This document shows, piece by piece, positions 7,198 to 15,372 of a stretch of 24,558 nt of DNA (position 1 is the stretch's first letter; each line of letters begins with the position of its first letter). Position numbers and translations under genes: made by a program. The stretch is from a virus: the IMG/VR virus record IMGVR_UViG_3300021961_000610, positions 1 through 24,558 of that record, one strand, 5' to 3'. A model generated the notes under the pieces. That model did not search any database, was not told the DNA's origin, and worked only from the letters and a program-made list of their open reading frames with translations.

Positions 7198-7938
7198 ATG
7201 GAATCAAAATTTAAGTTACCTACTGAAACGGTTGAGCTACCGTCAAAAGGCTTACTCTACCCAGAAGGGCACCCTTTATCCGCCGGTACAATTGAGATGA
7301 AATACATGACCGCACGGGAAGAAGACATCTTAACCAATCAGAATTATATTAGACAAGGCACTGTCATTGATAAGCTATTACAGTCTTTAATTGTAACAGA
7401 AGTACCTTATGACGAGATCTTGATTGGAGATAAGAATGCTATTATGGTAGCAGCTAGAATCTTATCTTACGGTAAAGACTATGATTTTGATCTAGGAAAC
7501 GGTAAGCAGACTATTGACCTTACAACCTTCAATAATAAAGAGATTCAAGAAGACTTATATAAGAGAGGTCAAAATGAATTCGAGTTCACTCTACCTCATA
7601 CAGACAATACTGTAACCTTTAAGCTTTTAACTCACGGTGATGAAACTAAGATCGAACAAGAGATTAAAGGCCTTCAGAAGATCAATAAAGATAATATTGC
7701 CGAAGCTACTACTCGATTGAAATATATTATCACATCTATCAACGGATCAAGAGAAAAGAAGGATGTTAGAGAGTTTGTTGACTACGGACTATTAGCTCGT
7801 GATGCTAGAGCATTAAGAGAATACTACACTAAAGTATCTCCAGATCTAGATATGACTTATACCTACACAGACTTAGACGGTGCAGAGAGGGAGGCTGCCC
7901 TTCCAATTACTGTTAGCTTTTTTTGGCCTGACGCCTGA
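7198..7938 (+). CDS. gp26-like baseplate/tail assembly protein, short (unshifted) product
   Basis: A 246-residue protein. The opening TVELPSKGLLYPEGHPLSAG and the following EMKYMTAREEDILTN are the hallmark of the T4 gp26-like baseplate family (recalled Pfam name T4_baseplate). A middle segment resembles a folded beta domain (FEFTLPHTDNTVTFKLLTHG), followed by helices. The zero-frame product ends SFFWPDA just after a run of seven Ts (7918-7924). A second open frame continues for 91 codons beyond that run with no ATG start of its own near the junction. Its position immediately before the tape measure is the position of the lambda G and GT tail chaperones. I therefore infer a short form (246 residues) and a frameshifted long form of about 333 residues. 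In T4, gp26 is linked to baseplate hub assembly. Confidence 0.85.
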   Translation: MESKFKLPTETVELPSKGLLYPEGHPLSAGTIEMKYMTAREEDILTNQNYIRQGTVIDKLLQSLIVTEVPYDEILIGDKNAIMVAARILSYGKDYDFDLGNGKQTIDLTTFNNKEIQEDLYKRGQNEFEFTLPHTDNTVTFKLLTHGDETKIEQEIKGLQKINKDNIAEATTRLKYIITSINGSREKKDVREFVDYGLLARDARALREYYTKVSPDLDMTYTYTDLDGAEREAALPITVSFFWPDA

Positions 7939-8200
7939 GTATAGAACTCTACTGTATCAACAGATACACGACATAGTCTTTCACGGTAAAGGAGGGTATG
8001 ATTGGCAGACGGTCTACAATATGCCAATATGGCTACGTAGATTCACCTTTCAATCAATCAGAGACTTCTACGAGAAAGAAGCAGAAGCACAAAAAGAAGC
8101 TATGGATAAAGCAACCGGAGTACAGCAAGCAGCACCAAGCAATACTGTACAGATTCCGGATGCAGTAAAAAAAGCGACATACACTACTAAAAAACAGTAG
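7880..8200 (+). CDS. Downstream frame of the gp26-like gene, probably expressed by programmed frameshift (gp51/GT-like)
   Basis: This frame opens at 7877 after a TAG at 7874-7876 and runs to 8200. The only start-like codon upstream of the overlap is GTG at 7880; the first ATG is about 48 codons in, inside what looks like a folded domain, so independent initiation is unlikely. The part after the T run begins GLTPEYRTLLYQQIHDIVFH and continues to GYDWQTVYNMPIWLRRF, then a charged helix and a low-complexity Lys/Thr tail. The VYNMPIWLRRF segment resembles small T4-like proteins (gp51-type hub assembly factors) and the T-domains of tail chaperones; this is pattern recall and moderately sure. If translated as a fusion it adds 91 residues to residues 1-242 of the upstream product. 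The tape measure starts 30 bases later. Confidence 0.7.
   Translation: MQRGRLPFQLLLAFFGLTPEYRTLLYQQIHDIVFHGKGGYDWQTVYNMPIWLRRFTFQSIRDFYEKEAEAQKEAMDKATGVQQAAPSNTVQIPDAVKKATYTTKKQ
7918..7924 (+). promoter_or_regulatory. Slippery T7 run, candidate +1 or -2 ribosomal frameshift site
   Basis: Zero-frame codons read AGC TTT TTT TGG. A P-site Phe tRNA on 7921-7923 can re-pair perfectly on TTT after slipping +1 (7922-7924) or -2 (7919-7921), and either move enters the frame that stays open to 8200. A -1 slip would not reach that frame. The zero-frame stop is 12 bases beyond the run (TGA at 7936). A homopolymer length error in the assembly is the main alternative. Confidence 0.6.
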
Positions 8201-8205
8201 TAATC

Positions 8206-8213
8206 TATTTATT
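8206..8213 (+). promoter_or_regulatory. Candidate late promoter motif, variant TATTTATT
   Basis: CTATTTATTAGTATAG starts five bases after the stop at 8200 and lies 24 bases before the tape measure ATG. It differs from the other copies by one base at the last position. Confidence 0.45.
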
Positions 8214-8229
8214 AGTATAGCACTACTGT

Positions 8230-10518
8230 ATGGCAGAAGATAATTTAAACTTAGAAGGTAATATTGAGAGAGCCGAGGAACTGAAAATGTCCTTTGGCTC
8301 TATTAATAATGCTGTTAATGAACTTAACAAAGCATTAAGACGTACCGGTGAAGATACTGCTGAAGTAAGTAGAGTGTTTGCTCAACTAAAAACCTCTGCA
8401 GATAACGTTGCTAAAGTACAACGAAGTATTCAAGAGAGTTCTGCTGGTACTGCGAATGCTATTAAGGAACAAAAAGCTAACCAGGATAAAGCTACTCAGT
8501 TAGCAAAACAAGCTGGTGAGTTTTATACTCAAGCTCAGACAGCAACCGGTAAAACAAAAGATAATCTTCTACAGCAATCAGAAAACCTCTATAGAGCTTC
8601 AGGAGAAGCTAAAGTACTTTCTGAATTATACAAAGAAATTGCAATACAGGCAGCTAAACTAGACTCCTCTACAAAGTTCTTTAGAACAGCAAGCACATTT
8701 ATATCCAGTATACCTGGATTTAAAGCATTCGCTGAACCTTTCCAACAAGCAGAAAAAGCAGCCAGAGAAGCTGTAGCTAAGACAGGTAGTACTATATCAG
8801 GCTTTGGAGCAGGTTTAAAAGCCCTAGGTAAAGGTTTATTCGATATGCTATCTCTTCCTGCTTTAATTGCAGGTACATTACAGCTTTCAAAGAATACTAA
8901 GGACTTAAGTACTAACTTGGGTATTAGCATGAGTGCTGCAAGAGATATTGAAAGAAGTTTCGATAGGTTCGCACTAAGTACAGAAGATAGCAGAGTAACT
9001 ACTCAGAAACTATTACAGGCACAGAATACATTATCCGGTCAATTAGGTTTAGCAGTACAGTTTAGTGGGGAGACTCTACAGAACTTTATCATGCTTACCG
9101 AGTATATGGGAGTAAGCACAGAAGCTGCTGCTAAACTCACCATGCTTTCGGAAGGTCTTGGAGCTAACTCTAGAGATTTTACAAACAATATAGCAGAATC
9201 TGTAACACAAGCAGGTCTTGCTCTAGGAGTAAACATTCCGCTGAAAGACGCTTACGAAACTATTGGTAAGATGTCTTCAACTACGCTAGTTAATCTACAG
9301 AGAAACCCAGAAGCATTAGCTAGAGCAGTAGCAGAAGCAAAAGCATTAGGAGCTACCTTTGAACAGTTAAGCAGTGTTTCAAGTAGCTTACTTAATTTTG
9401 AGACCTCTATCGAGAATGAGCTTCAAGCTGAACTTCTAGTAGGACGTCAGCTTAATCTAGAAAAAGCTAGAGCAGCAGCACTGACTGGTGATCAAGCAAG
9501 CTTAGCAAAAGAACTGAGAACTCAGATCGGCTCGATTAACGAGTTCGAAAAGATGAACGTAATTCAAAGAGAATCTCTAGCACAGGCCTTTGGATTAAAC
9601 GTTGAGCAGTTGAGTGAGATGCTTCTAAAGCAAGAAGCATTAAATGCTAATGCTAAATCTGCCAGAGACCTAACAACAGAGCAGATCAGTCAAGCTAGAG
9701 CGTTGGCTAAAGAGAAGAACATAGGCTTTGGAGATGCACTATCTCAGATTCAAGAAGAAAGAGATGCTGCTAAAGCTTTTGAAGATGCATCTAAAAAACT
9801 ACTAGGTACATTCCAGAGATTATTTATCGAGCTATCTCCTGTACTGGAAAAAATTGCTAATATTGCTGGTGATCTAGCTGCTAATCCATTCTTCAAAGGC
9901 CTTACTCTTGTAGGAGCTGGAACAATGGCTTTATCCTCTATTGCTAAATCTCTAAACCTTATACCTCAAAAGGTGTTTGTTGTAAATCAGAGCCCGATGG
10001 GAGGTGCCGGAGGCGGCCAAGGAGGGTTAGGAGGCATGATGAGAACCTTACCAGGCGGTAGCCGATACGCAGCAGCTATGAGAATGAATCAAGCTGGTAA
10101 ATTCGGTATGAGTAGAGCTATGGGAATGAAAGGTGTAGGTCTAGGAGCAATAGCAGGCATTGCAGGAATGGGAGTATCAGCTCTAGCCGATAACTACGAA
10201 GAAGGTAGTGCTGCTAATGTAGGATTAGGTACAGCAGGAGGTGCTCTACAAGGCGCTGGCACAGGTGCGATGATTGGATCTATTATTCCAGGTGTCGGAA
10301 CATTAGCTGGCGCTGGTATTGGAGCTGCAATCGGAGGTCTTACAGCTTATCTTAATAGAAAAGATAGAGAAGAAGAGAAAGAGAAGAATGCTGGAGGAGA
10401 AAAGTACGACAAGATGATTCAACTACTTGAAGAGCAGGCTAAGAAAGACACTAAGATATTTATGGATGCCAATCAGGTTGGTATTTCAATGGCTTTAGGT
10501 AACCCAAGATTAAATTAA
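8230..10518 (+). CDS. Tail tape measure protein (T4 gp29 role)
   Basis: Sets tail length and lies inside the tube until DNA ejection. The 762 residues are longer than T4 gp29 (590). Residues 1-170 are a long helical, coiled-coil-like region rich in Ala, Gln, Lys and Glu (ELNKALRRTGEDTAEVSRVF). Hydrophobic segments follow at about 194-214 (GLKALGKGLFDMLSLPALIA), about 552-575 (FFKGLTLVGAGTMALSSIAK), and two Gly/Ala-rich stretches at about 632-656 and 662-708 (GAMIGSIIPGVGTLAGAGIG), as in other tape measures that insert into the host membrane. The segment ASKKLLGTFQRLFIELSPVL is also typical. It has no peptidase or lysozyme domain that I can see. It follows the frameshifted chaperone-like gene, the usual gene order for tape measures. 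Confidence 0.9.
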   Translation: MAEDNLNLEGNIERAEELKMSFGSINNAVNELNKALRRTGEDTAEVSRVFAQLKTSADNVAKVQRSIQESSAGTANAIKEQKANQDKATQLAKQAGEFYTQAQTATGKTKDNLLQQSENLYRASGEAKVLSELYKEIAIQAAKLDSSTKFFRTASTFISSIPGFKAFAEPFQQAEKAAREAVAKTGSTISGFGAGLKALGKGLFDMLSLPALIAGTLQLSKNTKDLSTNLGISMSAARDIERSFDRFALSTEDSRVTTQKLLQAQNTLSGQLGLAVQFSGETLQNFIMLTEYMGVSTEAAAKLTMLSEGLGANSRDFTNNIAESVTQAGLALGVNIPLKDAYETIGKMSSTTLVNLQRNPEALARAVAEAKALGATFEQLSSVSSSLLNFETSIENELQAELLVGRQLNLEKARAAALTGDQASLAKELRTQIGSINEFEKMNVIQRESLAQAFGLNVEQLSEMLLKQEALNANAKSARDLTTEQISQARALAKEKNIGFGDALSQIQEERDAAKAFEDASKKLLGTFQRLFIELSPVLEKIANIAGDLAANPFFKGLTLVGAGTMALSSIAKSLNLIPQKVFVVNQSPMGGAGGGQGGLGGMMRTLPGGSRYAAAMRMNQAGKFGMSRAMGMKGVGLGAIAGIAGMGVSALADNYEEGSAANVGLGTAGGALQGAGTGAMIGSIIPGVGTLAGAGIGAAIGGLTAYLNRKDREEEKEKNAGGEKYDKMIQLLEEQAKKDTKIFMDANQVGISMALGNPRLN

Positions 10519-10519
10519 G

Positions 10520-11935
10520 ATGCCTTTATTAGATTTAAAAACTAAATTAAAAGATCTAAAGTTCGGTACTTTAGCACCTTATATCCAAAAAGATATAAAC
10601 AATCCGGGTGTACCTTCCTCTAATCAGATTCAAGCCAGAGCCGAAGATCTAGAACGTCTTACTAAAATGCTAGCCGATAGACCGGGAGTAGAATTTGCTA
10701 CTAAACAAGTAGTGCTTGAAGCCAGTAAAGCAGATACTTTAATAGACATCTTTAGTAAGAATACTGTCGTAAACCCGGCCTTAAGAATCGGTAACATACT
10801 TCTACAGATTCCTGTTAATAGAACAGGTACGCATTTCTCTGCATTAGGAGGAGGACCTCTCACTAATTACTATACTAGAAATAATAATGCTGCTAGTGAA
10901 GCACTTGCCGGTAAGACAATACGTATTGAGAAACGTTCTCAATTACGTACTAAAATAAGTGAGTTAGGTAAGCCTGAGAGATTTAACACAGTATTAACTA
11001 GAACTCAAGCTAGTGCTCAAGCTAAAAACAATAAAAAGGTTGTTCTTGGAGTTAAGCCCGACTTAGTAGATACACGGTCAACTGATTCTGTTAACCTACT
11101 AGACGTAGGAGGAACTCTTAAAGACGATTTACTGATGGGAGTAACCTTCAACGTATTTGGAAAAGCAACTACTACGATGAATACCTTTAGAGGCTTTGTT
11201 CAGAACATCTCAGATAACTATACAGGTAACTGGCAATCAGTTAACTACGTAGGTAGAATGGAACAATTCTTTACATATACAGGGTTTACTCGAACGTTTA
11301 ACTTTCAATTAGTTATTCCAATATTTTCTGCTGCCGAGCAACCAAGAGTCTTTAATAAAATTAACTCTCTAGTATCCTATACTGCTCCTACATATGTGGA
11401 TAACTTACCTCAAGGCACTATTGTCTATATGACAATGGGTAACTATCTACGTACTGCCGGAATAATAAACTCAGTATCTATTACTGTCGCCAACGATGTA
11501 CCATGGTCTTACAGTCAGAAGAGTGCATACGGAGATAATAAAGCAAGGCTACTGCCTCAAGTTATTACCGCTAATATCCAATTTACTCCAATCCACAGCA
11601 CAGTACCTCAGCTCTTTACATCCCCATTCAGCAAAGCTACACCAGACGGACAGTACATCAATCAAGGAAGTAAGGTAGTTGACAGAGATTTTGCAAGAGA
11701 AGAGACATTAGCTACTCTAGGAGATATGGAAGCTCTACAGTTAGATGAAATTGATCTTCTTCAAGGCGAATTAGTGCCGTTAATTGATAAATTAACTTCT
11801 GCTATTTCAACTGAAGCAGAAGATTTCGCCGCTCTATTTGCTAACAGGTCAAGCAGATTTGGTGGTTTAACGCCGTCAATTGAAGTAGGAGAAGGATTCT
11901 TTAGTAATATTGAAGATCAAGACACTTACTTATGA
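10520..11935 (+). CDS. Probable baseplate/tail-end structural protein
   Basis: A 471-residue protein starting two bases after the tape measure stop. I do not recognise a named family. It begins MPLLDLKTKLKDLKFGTLAP, then a helical stretch (about 40-85) and a long beta-rich middle with segments such as LLMGVTFNVFGKATTTMNTF and FTYTGFTRTFNFQLVIPIF. The position after the tape measure and before a LysM-like and two hub-like proteins matches the tail-tube initiator or baseplate position (the role of T4 gp48/gp54 or a distal tail protein). This role is inferred from gene order. Its stop overlaps the next start by four bases (ATGA), so the two are probably translated together. Confidence 0.75.
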   Translation: MPLLDLKTKLKDLKFGTLAPYIQKDINNPGVPSSNQIQARAEDLERLTKMLADRPGVEFATKQVVLEASKADTLIDIFSKNTVVNPALRIGNILLQIPVNRTGTHFSALGGGPLTNYYTRNNNAASEALAGKTIRIEKRSQLRTKISELGKPERFNTVLTRTQASAQAKNNKKVVLGVKPDLVDTRSTDSVNLLDVGGTLKDDLLMGVTFNVFGKATTTMNTFRGFVQNISDNYTGNWQSVNYVGRMEQFFTYTGFTRTFNFQLVIPIFSAAEQPRVFNKINSLVSYTAPTYVDNLPQGTIVYMTMGNYLRTAGIINSVSITVANDVPWSYSQKSAYGDNKARLLPQVITANIQFTPIHSTVPQLFTSPFSKATPDGQYINQGSKVVDRDFAREETLATLGDMEALQLDEIDLLQGELVPLIDKLTSAISTEAEDFAALFANRSSRFGGLTPSIEVGEGFFSNIEDQDTYL

Positions 11936-12231
11936 AAAGATACGAAGACATACCGGTACGTAACGTAGGAGATAAGCCTTACAGAGGAGCAACTATCTAT
12001 CCAGAAGTACCAGCTTCAGAGCAAGACTACTATGTAGTTGCCTCTGTAGGCGATAGATTTGATATTTTATCTAAGCAATTTTACGGCGATCAACAGTACT
12101 GGTGGGTAATTGCTTCTGCTAATCCCAAGGTTAGAAGAGATACTATGTACATTGAACCAGGGTTACAGTTGCGTATTCCACCTCTAAGAGCTATATTAAA
12201 CAGTTACGAACAGTTAAATGCTTCTAGATGA
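11932..12231 (+). CDS. LysM-like tail/baseplate protein (gp53- or gpX-like)
   Basis: A 99-residue protein. Residues about 31-83 match a LysM-type fold as found in small tail proteins: YYVVASVGDRFDILSKQFYG, then QQYWWVIASANP and a final GLQLRIPPL. The pattern 'Y-V----D-ld-is---YG---yWW-i---N' is shared by T4 gp53-like wedge proteins and P2 gpX-like proteins. In this setting it is a structural baseplate or hub adaptor rather than a free peptidoglycan binder. Both ends overlap neighbours by four bases (ATGA), which points to translational coupling across three genes. Confidence 0.85.
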   Translation: MKRYEDIPVRNVGDKPYRGATIYPEVPASEQDYYVVASVGDRFDILSKQFYGDQQYWWVIASANPKVRRDTMYIEPGLQLRIPPLRAILNSYEQLNASR

Positions 12232-13466
12232 ATTATCTTGTAGGTACACCTATAGCAGGATCCGTTGCTAAAAGCATCGAAGATCGTCAAAACATCTTTG
12301 AAGCTAACGATGGTTCTTTACGTCAAGCTTATATACAATACCAGTCCCTAGCACCTTGGGTAAGACTAAGCTCAGCCGTTAAAATTAAAGCAGGTACTAA
12401 GACAGCTGAAAAGTTTGGTACCGGTATTGAACTAGCTAAGAATAACGTGCTCTTTACTCTCTTTAATAAAGAGACAGATGGACTTCCAGGCTATGAAAGA
12501 ACACAGCTCGGATACAGACCTGCTCCCGGTATACAGGACATGCAGATTCATTCCCATAATAGATTCGGATCTTTAAGAACAGCTGTAGTAAAGTACCAAT
12601 GCTGGAGTAGAGAGCAACTGGATGTATTAGAACTCCTTTATATGAGACCCGGGTTTAACGTGTTCTTAGAATGGGGATGGTCAGGCTACTTAGCTAACGA
12701 TAACGGCAACTATAACGTTGATACGTTGGTAGAACCTATTGATTTTACAGCCTACAATACCAGAGAAGCTGCACAAGCAGCTATGGTTACCAAACGCAAT
12801 AAGTATACGTACCATTATGATGGTATAGCAGGAATAGTAAAAAACTTTACCTGGTCTTTAAGAAACGACGGCGGTTATGACTGCTCTACATATATCGTAA
12901 CAGCAGGTGATGTAGCAGAGTCCTTAAAAATTAACTTCTATGTCTCTAATGCGGACATTAAAAAAGCAATAACAAAAGCAACTGATGCTGTAGATACCGC
13001 TGCTCTCGCAGTAACTTCTAAAACAGTTACAGTTCAAGGGATAGACAAACCTGTAACACTCACAGACATTCAAGCAAAAGCTAAGATTACCCCGAAATTC
13101 CCCGACGTTAACGAAATACGGTATAAAAGCGCTATCGCACCACCAGACTTTAATAGTGCAGCAGATCCTGAAGCCGGTCAAACATTATCTAAACTTTACG
13201 AAGAATATAAAGCAAGAGTGAATGACGCGTTAAAAGTTACTAGACAGACAAGCATTGTTAAAGACCGGAAAGACAAGGGCCTCTACATAAACCTAAAAGA
13301 AGGTACATTTGGCTTTGAAGGAAGCTACTACCAGCTTAACAATGTCAACGGTCTTATTGATCAAGCAGAAAAGTTCGTACAGGATAATCCTGCAGTTGAA
13401 ATCTTAGTCCGACCAACCCGAATAAATGAAATGGTAGTAATGCGATTTAAAGATTATACAATCTAA
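12228..13466 (+). CDS. Probable baseplate hub/structural protein
   Basis: A 412-residue protein following the LysM-like gene with an ATGA overlap. I recognise no named domain with confidence. Segments that stand out are APGIQDMQIHSHNRFGSLRT (about 95-115), a conserved-looking LLYMRPGFNVFLEWGWSGYL (about 137-156), and GIAGIVKNFTWSLRNDGGYD (about 200-220). The C-terminus ends EILVRPTRINEMVVMRFKDY. The mix of aromatic beta segments and the gene order (tape measure, tail end protein, LysM, this, then the muramidase-like protein) fits a hub or hub-adjacent component analogous in place to T4 gp27 or P2 gpD. That role is inferred. It could also be one half of a hub split over two genes with the next one. 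Confidence 0.72.
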   Translation: MNYLVGTPIAGSVAKSIEDRQNIFEANDGSLRQAYIQYQSLAPWVRLSSAVKIKAGTKTAEKFGTGIELAKNNVLFTLFNKETDGLPGYERTQLGYRPAPGIQDMQIHSHNRFGSLRTAVVKYQCWSREQLDVLELLYMRPGFNVFLEWGWSGYLANDNGNYNVDTLVEPIDFTAYNTREAAQAAMVTKRNKYTYHYDGIAGIVKNFTWSLRNDGGYDCSTYIVTAGDVAESLKINFYVSNADIKKAITKATDAVDTAALAVTSKTVTVQGIDKPVTLTDIQAKAKITPKFPDVNEIRYKSAIAPPDFNSAADPEAGQTLSKLYEEYKARVNDALKVTRQTSIVKDRKDKGLYINLKEGTFGFEGSYYQLNNVNGLIDQAEKFVQDNPAVEILVRPTRINEMVVMRFKDYTI

Positions 13467-13472
13467 TTAGGT

Positions 13473-15371
13473 ATGGCGTTTACTCAAGAATATAAGACAA
13501 AGATCCACGAAGCGCTGCTGGTAAAGGTATGGTCAGAAAATACTACAGCCCCCGACACCGGCTATATAATTCTTCCTGATGATACGCTTGATGATATTAT
13601 TTCATCTAAAGATAAGGAAACAGTAAAGAGCAAACTATACCACCAGACATTCGTATACAAAGCCAGTACTGTTGAGCAGACTCAAAACGGAAACTCTGCT
13701 CAAGATGCTACTCAGGTATTTGTAAAACTTGGATTATTTCTAGCTATACTTAATAAGCAGTTAAAAAAAGCTACCGCTCCTTACATATCTTTTGAAATAG
13801 ACTCAGGGAATAATTTCTACAGAACTATTGATGGACACATCTCTATAGATCCTCAAGTATGCTTACTACCAAGCACACTACAGTCACTATTAGACGGACA
13901 GGAAGGTTTTGATCCTCCTCTTGTCTACGATGTACTACTTAACATTAATGCTATAACTCGTATACTTGATGAACATACCAGCAGAGATGCCTCAGTAGCC
14001 TTATTAGACTTCTTTGAAAGCTTATTTAGTGAAGTTGAAAGAGTAACTGGAGTAATAAATAAATACGAATTACAGTACTACGAAGAGTCTTCAACGTTTA
14101 CGGTTGTAGATCGAAATCATTTAAGCACAGTACCTAAGTCAAAGCTCCCACAAATAAACATTTTCGGTTTAAATAGTATTGTTAAAAACGTAGGACTTGT
14201 AAGTAAGATATCTCCAAGGATTTCGAACATGATAGCCATCTCAGCTCAAGATTCACCGTTCACTACCAATATGGAAGGAACAGGCTTTAATGCCTTAAGT
14301 AAAGATTTAGAACAAAGTATTATTAACACTATAGAAGACGACAGCGGTACTATTGACTCTGTTAAAATTGAAGCTGCTACTACCACATATGAGCAGATGT
14401 TAGAAGCTTTTGAAAAAGATATGATTGTAATCTTCGCTCACGTAAACGCAATCTACGGAGTAGCAAAAGTACTAAACCTAACAGACGCTTACACAGTATC
14501 TAGTTTATACCAAAACTACTGTAATATGGTTATAGGTAAGAAGCAGGATCCTGCATATTCTTTTATTATTCCTTTTGAGCTTAACTTAGCTCTCCATGGA
14601 ATGTCAGGATTTAGAGTACTAGAGAGCTTTAGAATTGATAAAAGAGTGTTACCTAGTACATATGGCGGTACTCGAGGTACAGATATTGCTTTTGTAATCA
14701 CAGGAGTAGAACATCAGGTAAACAGAGGCCAATGGGTAACAAATATAAAAACTCAGATCTATAATGTAAACGACGCAGGCACTATTAACGATGGTAAGAA
14801 TTACCAAAAGTTCTGGAAGCTAGGAGTTGATATTGGAGCTACTGGAGCTTCCTCTAGCCCTGGTTCTGGTGCAGATGTTATTTCAGGAGCCTACTCTACA
14901 TCAACCGATAATAACCCCTACAATATACGTCCGATAGGAACATCAGTTAATTTTAACGGAGTGACCGGACAAAAAGAGGGCTTTAGAGGAAATACTTCGA
15001 TAGGGTACTTCTTAGTCTTTGATACCCTAGATAATGGAGTACGAGCAGGAATGAAGAACCTTCTCAACGGATACTTTAAAGCAAACATAAACACAGTCTC
15101 TAAAATTATTAATAAGTACGCTCCAGCATCAGATGGCAACGATACAGCAAACTATATTGCCAACGTTACATCTCGAATGAAGACAAATTTGAGTGGTACA
15201 TTCTATTCTAATATTACCAAAGATACTGTACTAGCATTTGCAGGCGCTGCAGAAACTAGACCGGATAACATAAAAATGTTTAAAGAACTCAATAAAGCAA
15301 TACTTATATCAGAAGGAGGAAGCTTTGCTACAGCAACAGTAGATTCTTTCCAAATATCTAATTTAGCTTAA
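13473..15371 (+). CDS. Baseplate hub-like protein with C-terminal muramidase-like domain
   Basis: A 632-residue protein. Residues 1-450 are structural in look, with hub-like segments (YDVLLNINAITRIL, FTVVDRNHLSTV, VGLVSKISPRISNMIAISAQ). A Ser/Gly linker at about 454-468 (GATGASSSPGSGAD) leads to a distinct domain at about 479-608. It begins NNPYNIRP, then FNGVTG, GYFLVFDTLDNGVRAGMKNL, then TVSKIINKYAPASDGNDTANYI. This pattern (NNP-NiR, F--G-RA---L, T---II-kyAP---NDT-nYi) belongs to a phage family usually annotated as a virion-associated peptidoglycan-degrading or 'structural' domain. Inference: a hub or needle-associated protein that digests the cell wall during penetration, in the role of the T4 gp5 lysozyme. 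I cannot point to the catalytic residue with certainty. Confidence 0.78.
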   Translation: MAFTQEYKTKIHEALLVKVWSENTTAPDTGYIILPDDTLDDIISSKDKETVKSKLYHQTFVYKASTVEQTQNGNSAQDATQVFVKLGLFLAILNKQLKKATAPYISFEIDSGNNFYRTIDGHISIDPQVCLLPSTLQSLLDGQEGFDPPLVYDVLLNINAITRILDEHTSRDASVALLDFFESLFSEVERVTGVINKYELQYYEESSTFTVVDRNHLSTVPKSKLPQINIFGLNSIVKNVGLVSKISPRISNMIAISAQDSPFTTNMEGTGFNALSKDLEQSIINTIEDDSGTIDSVKIEAATTTYEQMLEAFEKDMIVIFAHVNAIYGVAKVLNLTDAYTVSSLYQNYCNMVIGKKQDPAYSFIIPFELNLALHGMSGFRVLESFRIDKRVLPSTYGGTRGTDIAFVITGVEHQVNRGQWVTNIKTQIYNVNDAGTINDGKNYQKFWKLGVDIGATGASSSPGSGADVISGAYSTSTDNNPYNIRPIGTSVNFNGVTGQKEGFRGNTSIGYFLVFDTLDNGVRAGMKNLLNGYFKANINTVSKIINKYAPASDGNDTANYIANVTSRMKTNLSGTFYSNITKDTVLAFAGAAETRPDNIKMFKELNKAILISEGGSFATATVDSFQISNLA

Positions 15372-15372
15372 T

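Noticed and set aside
7918-7924. Homopolymer sequencing error in place of frameshift
   Set aside because: Not fully rejected: six Ts would make one continuous gene. The match in location to known tail chaperone frameshifts makes the biological reading preferable until reads are checked.
8589-9236. Two open frames on the minus strand within the tape measure gene
   Set aside because: They are opposite-strand shadows of a strongly supported gene and show no recognisable domain.
10457-10464. TATTTATG inside the tape measure gene, 63 bases before the next start
   Set aside because: It is intragenic, differs at the last base and is far from the start; likely chance in AT-rich sequence.
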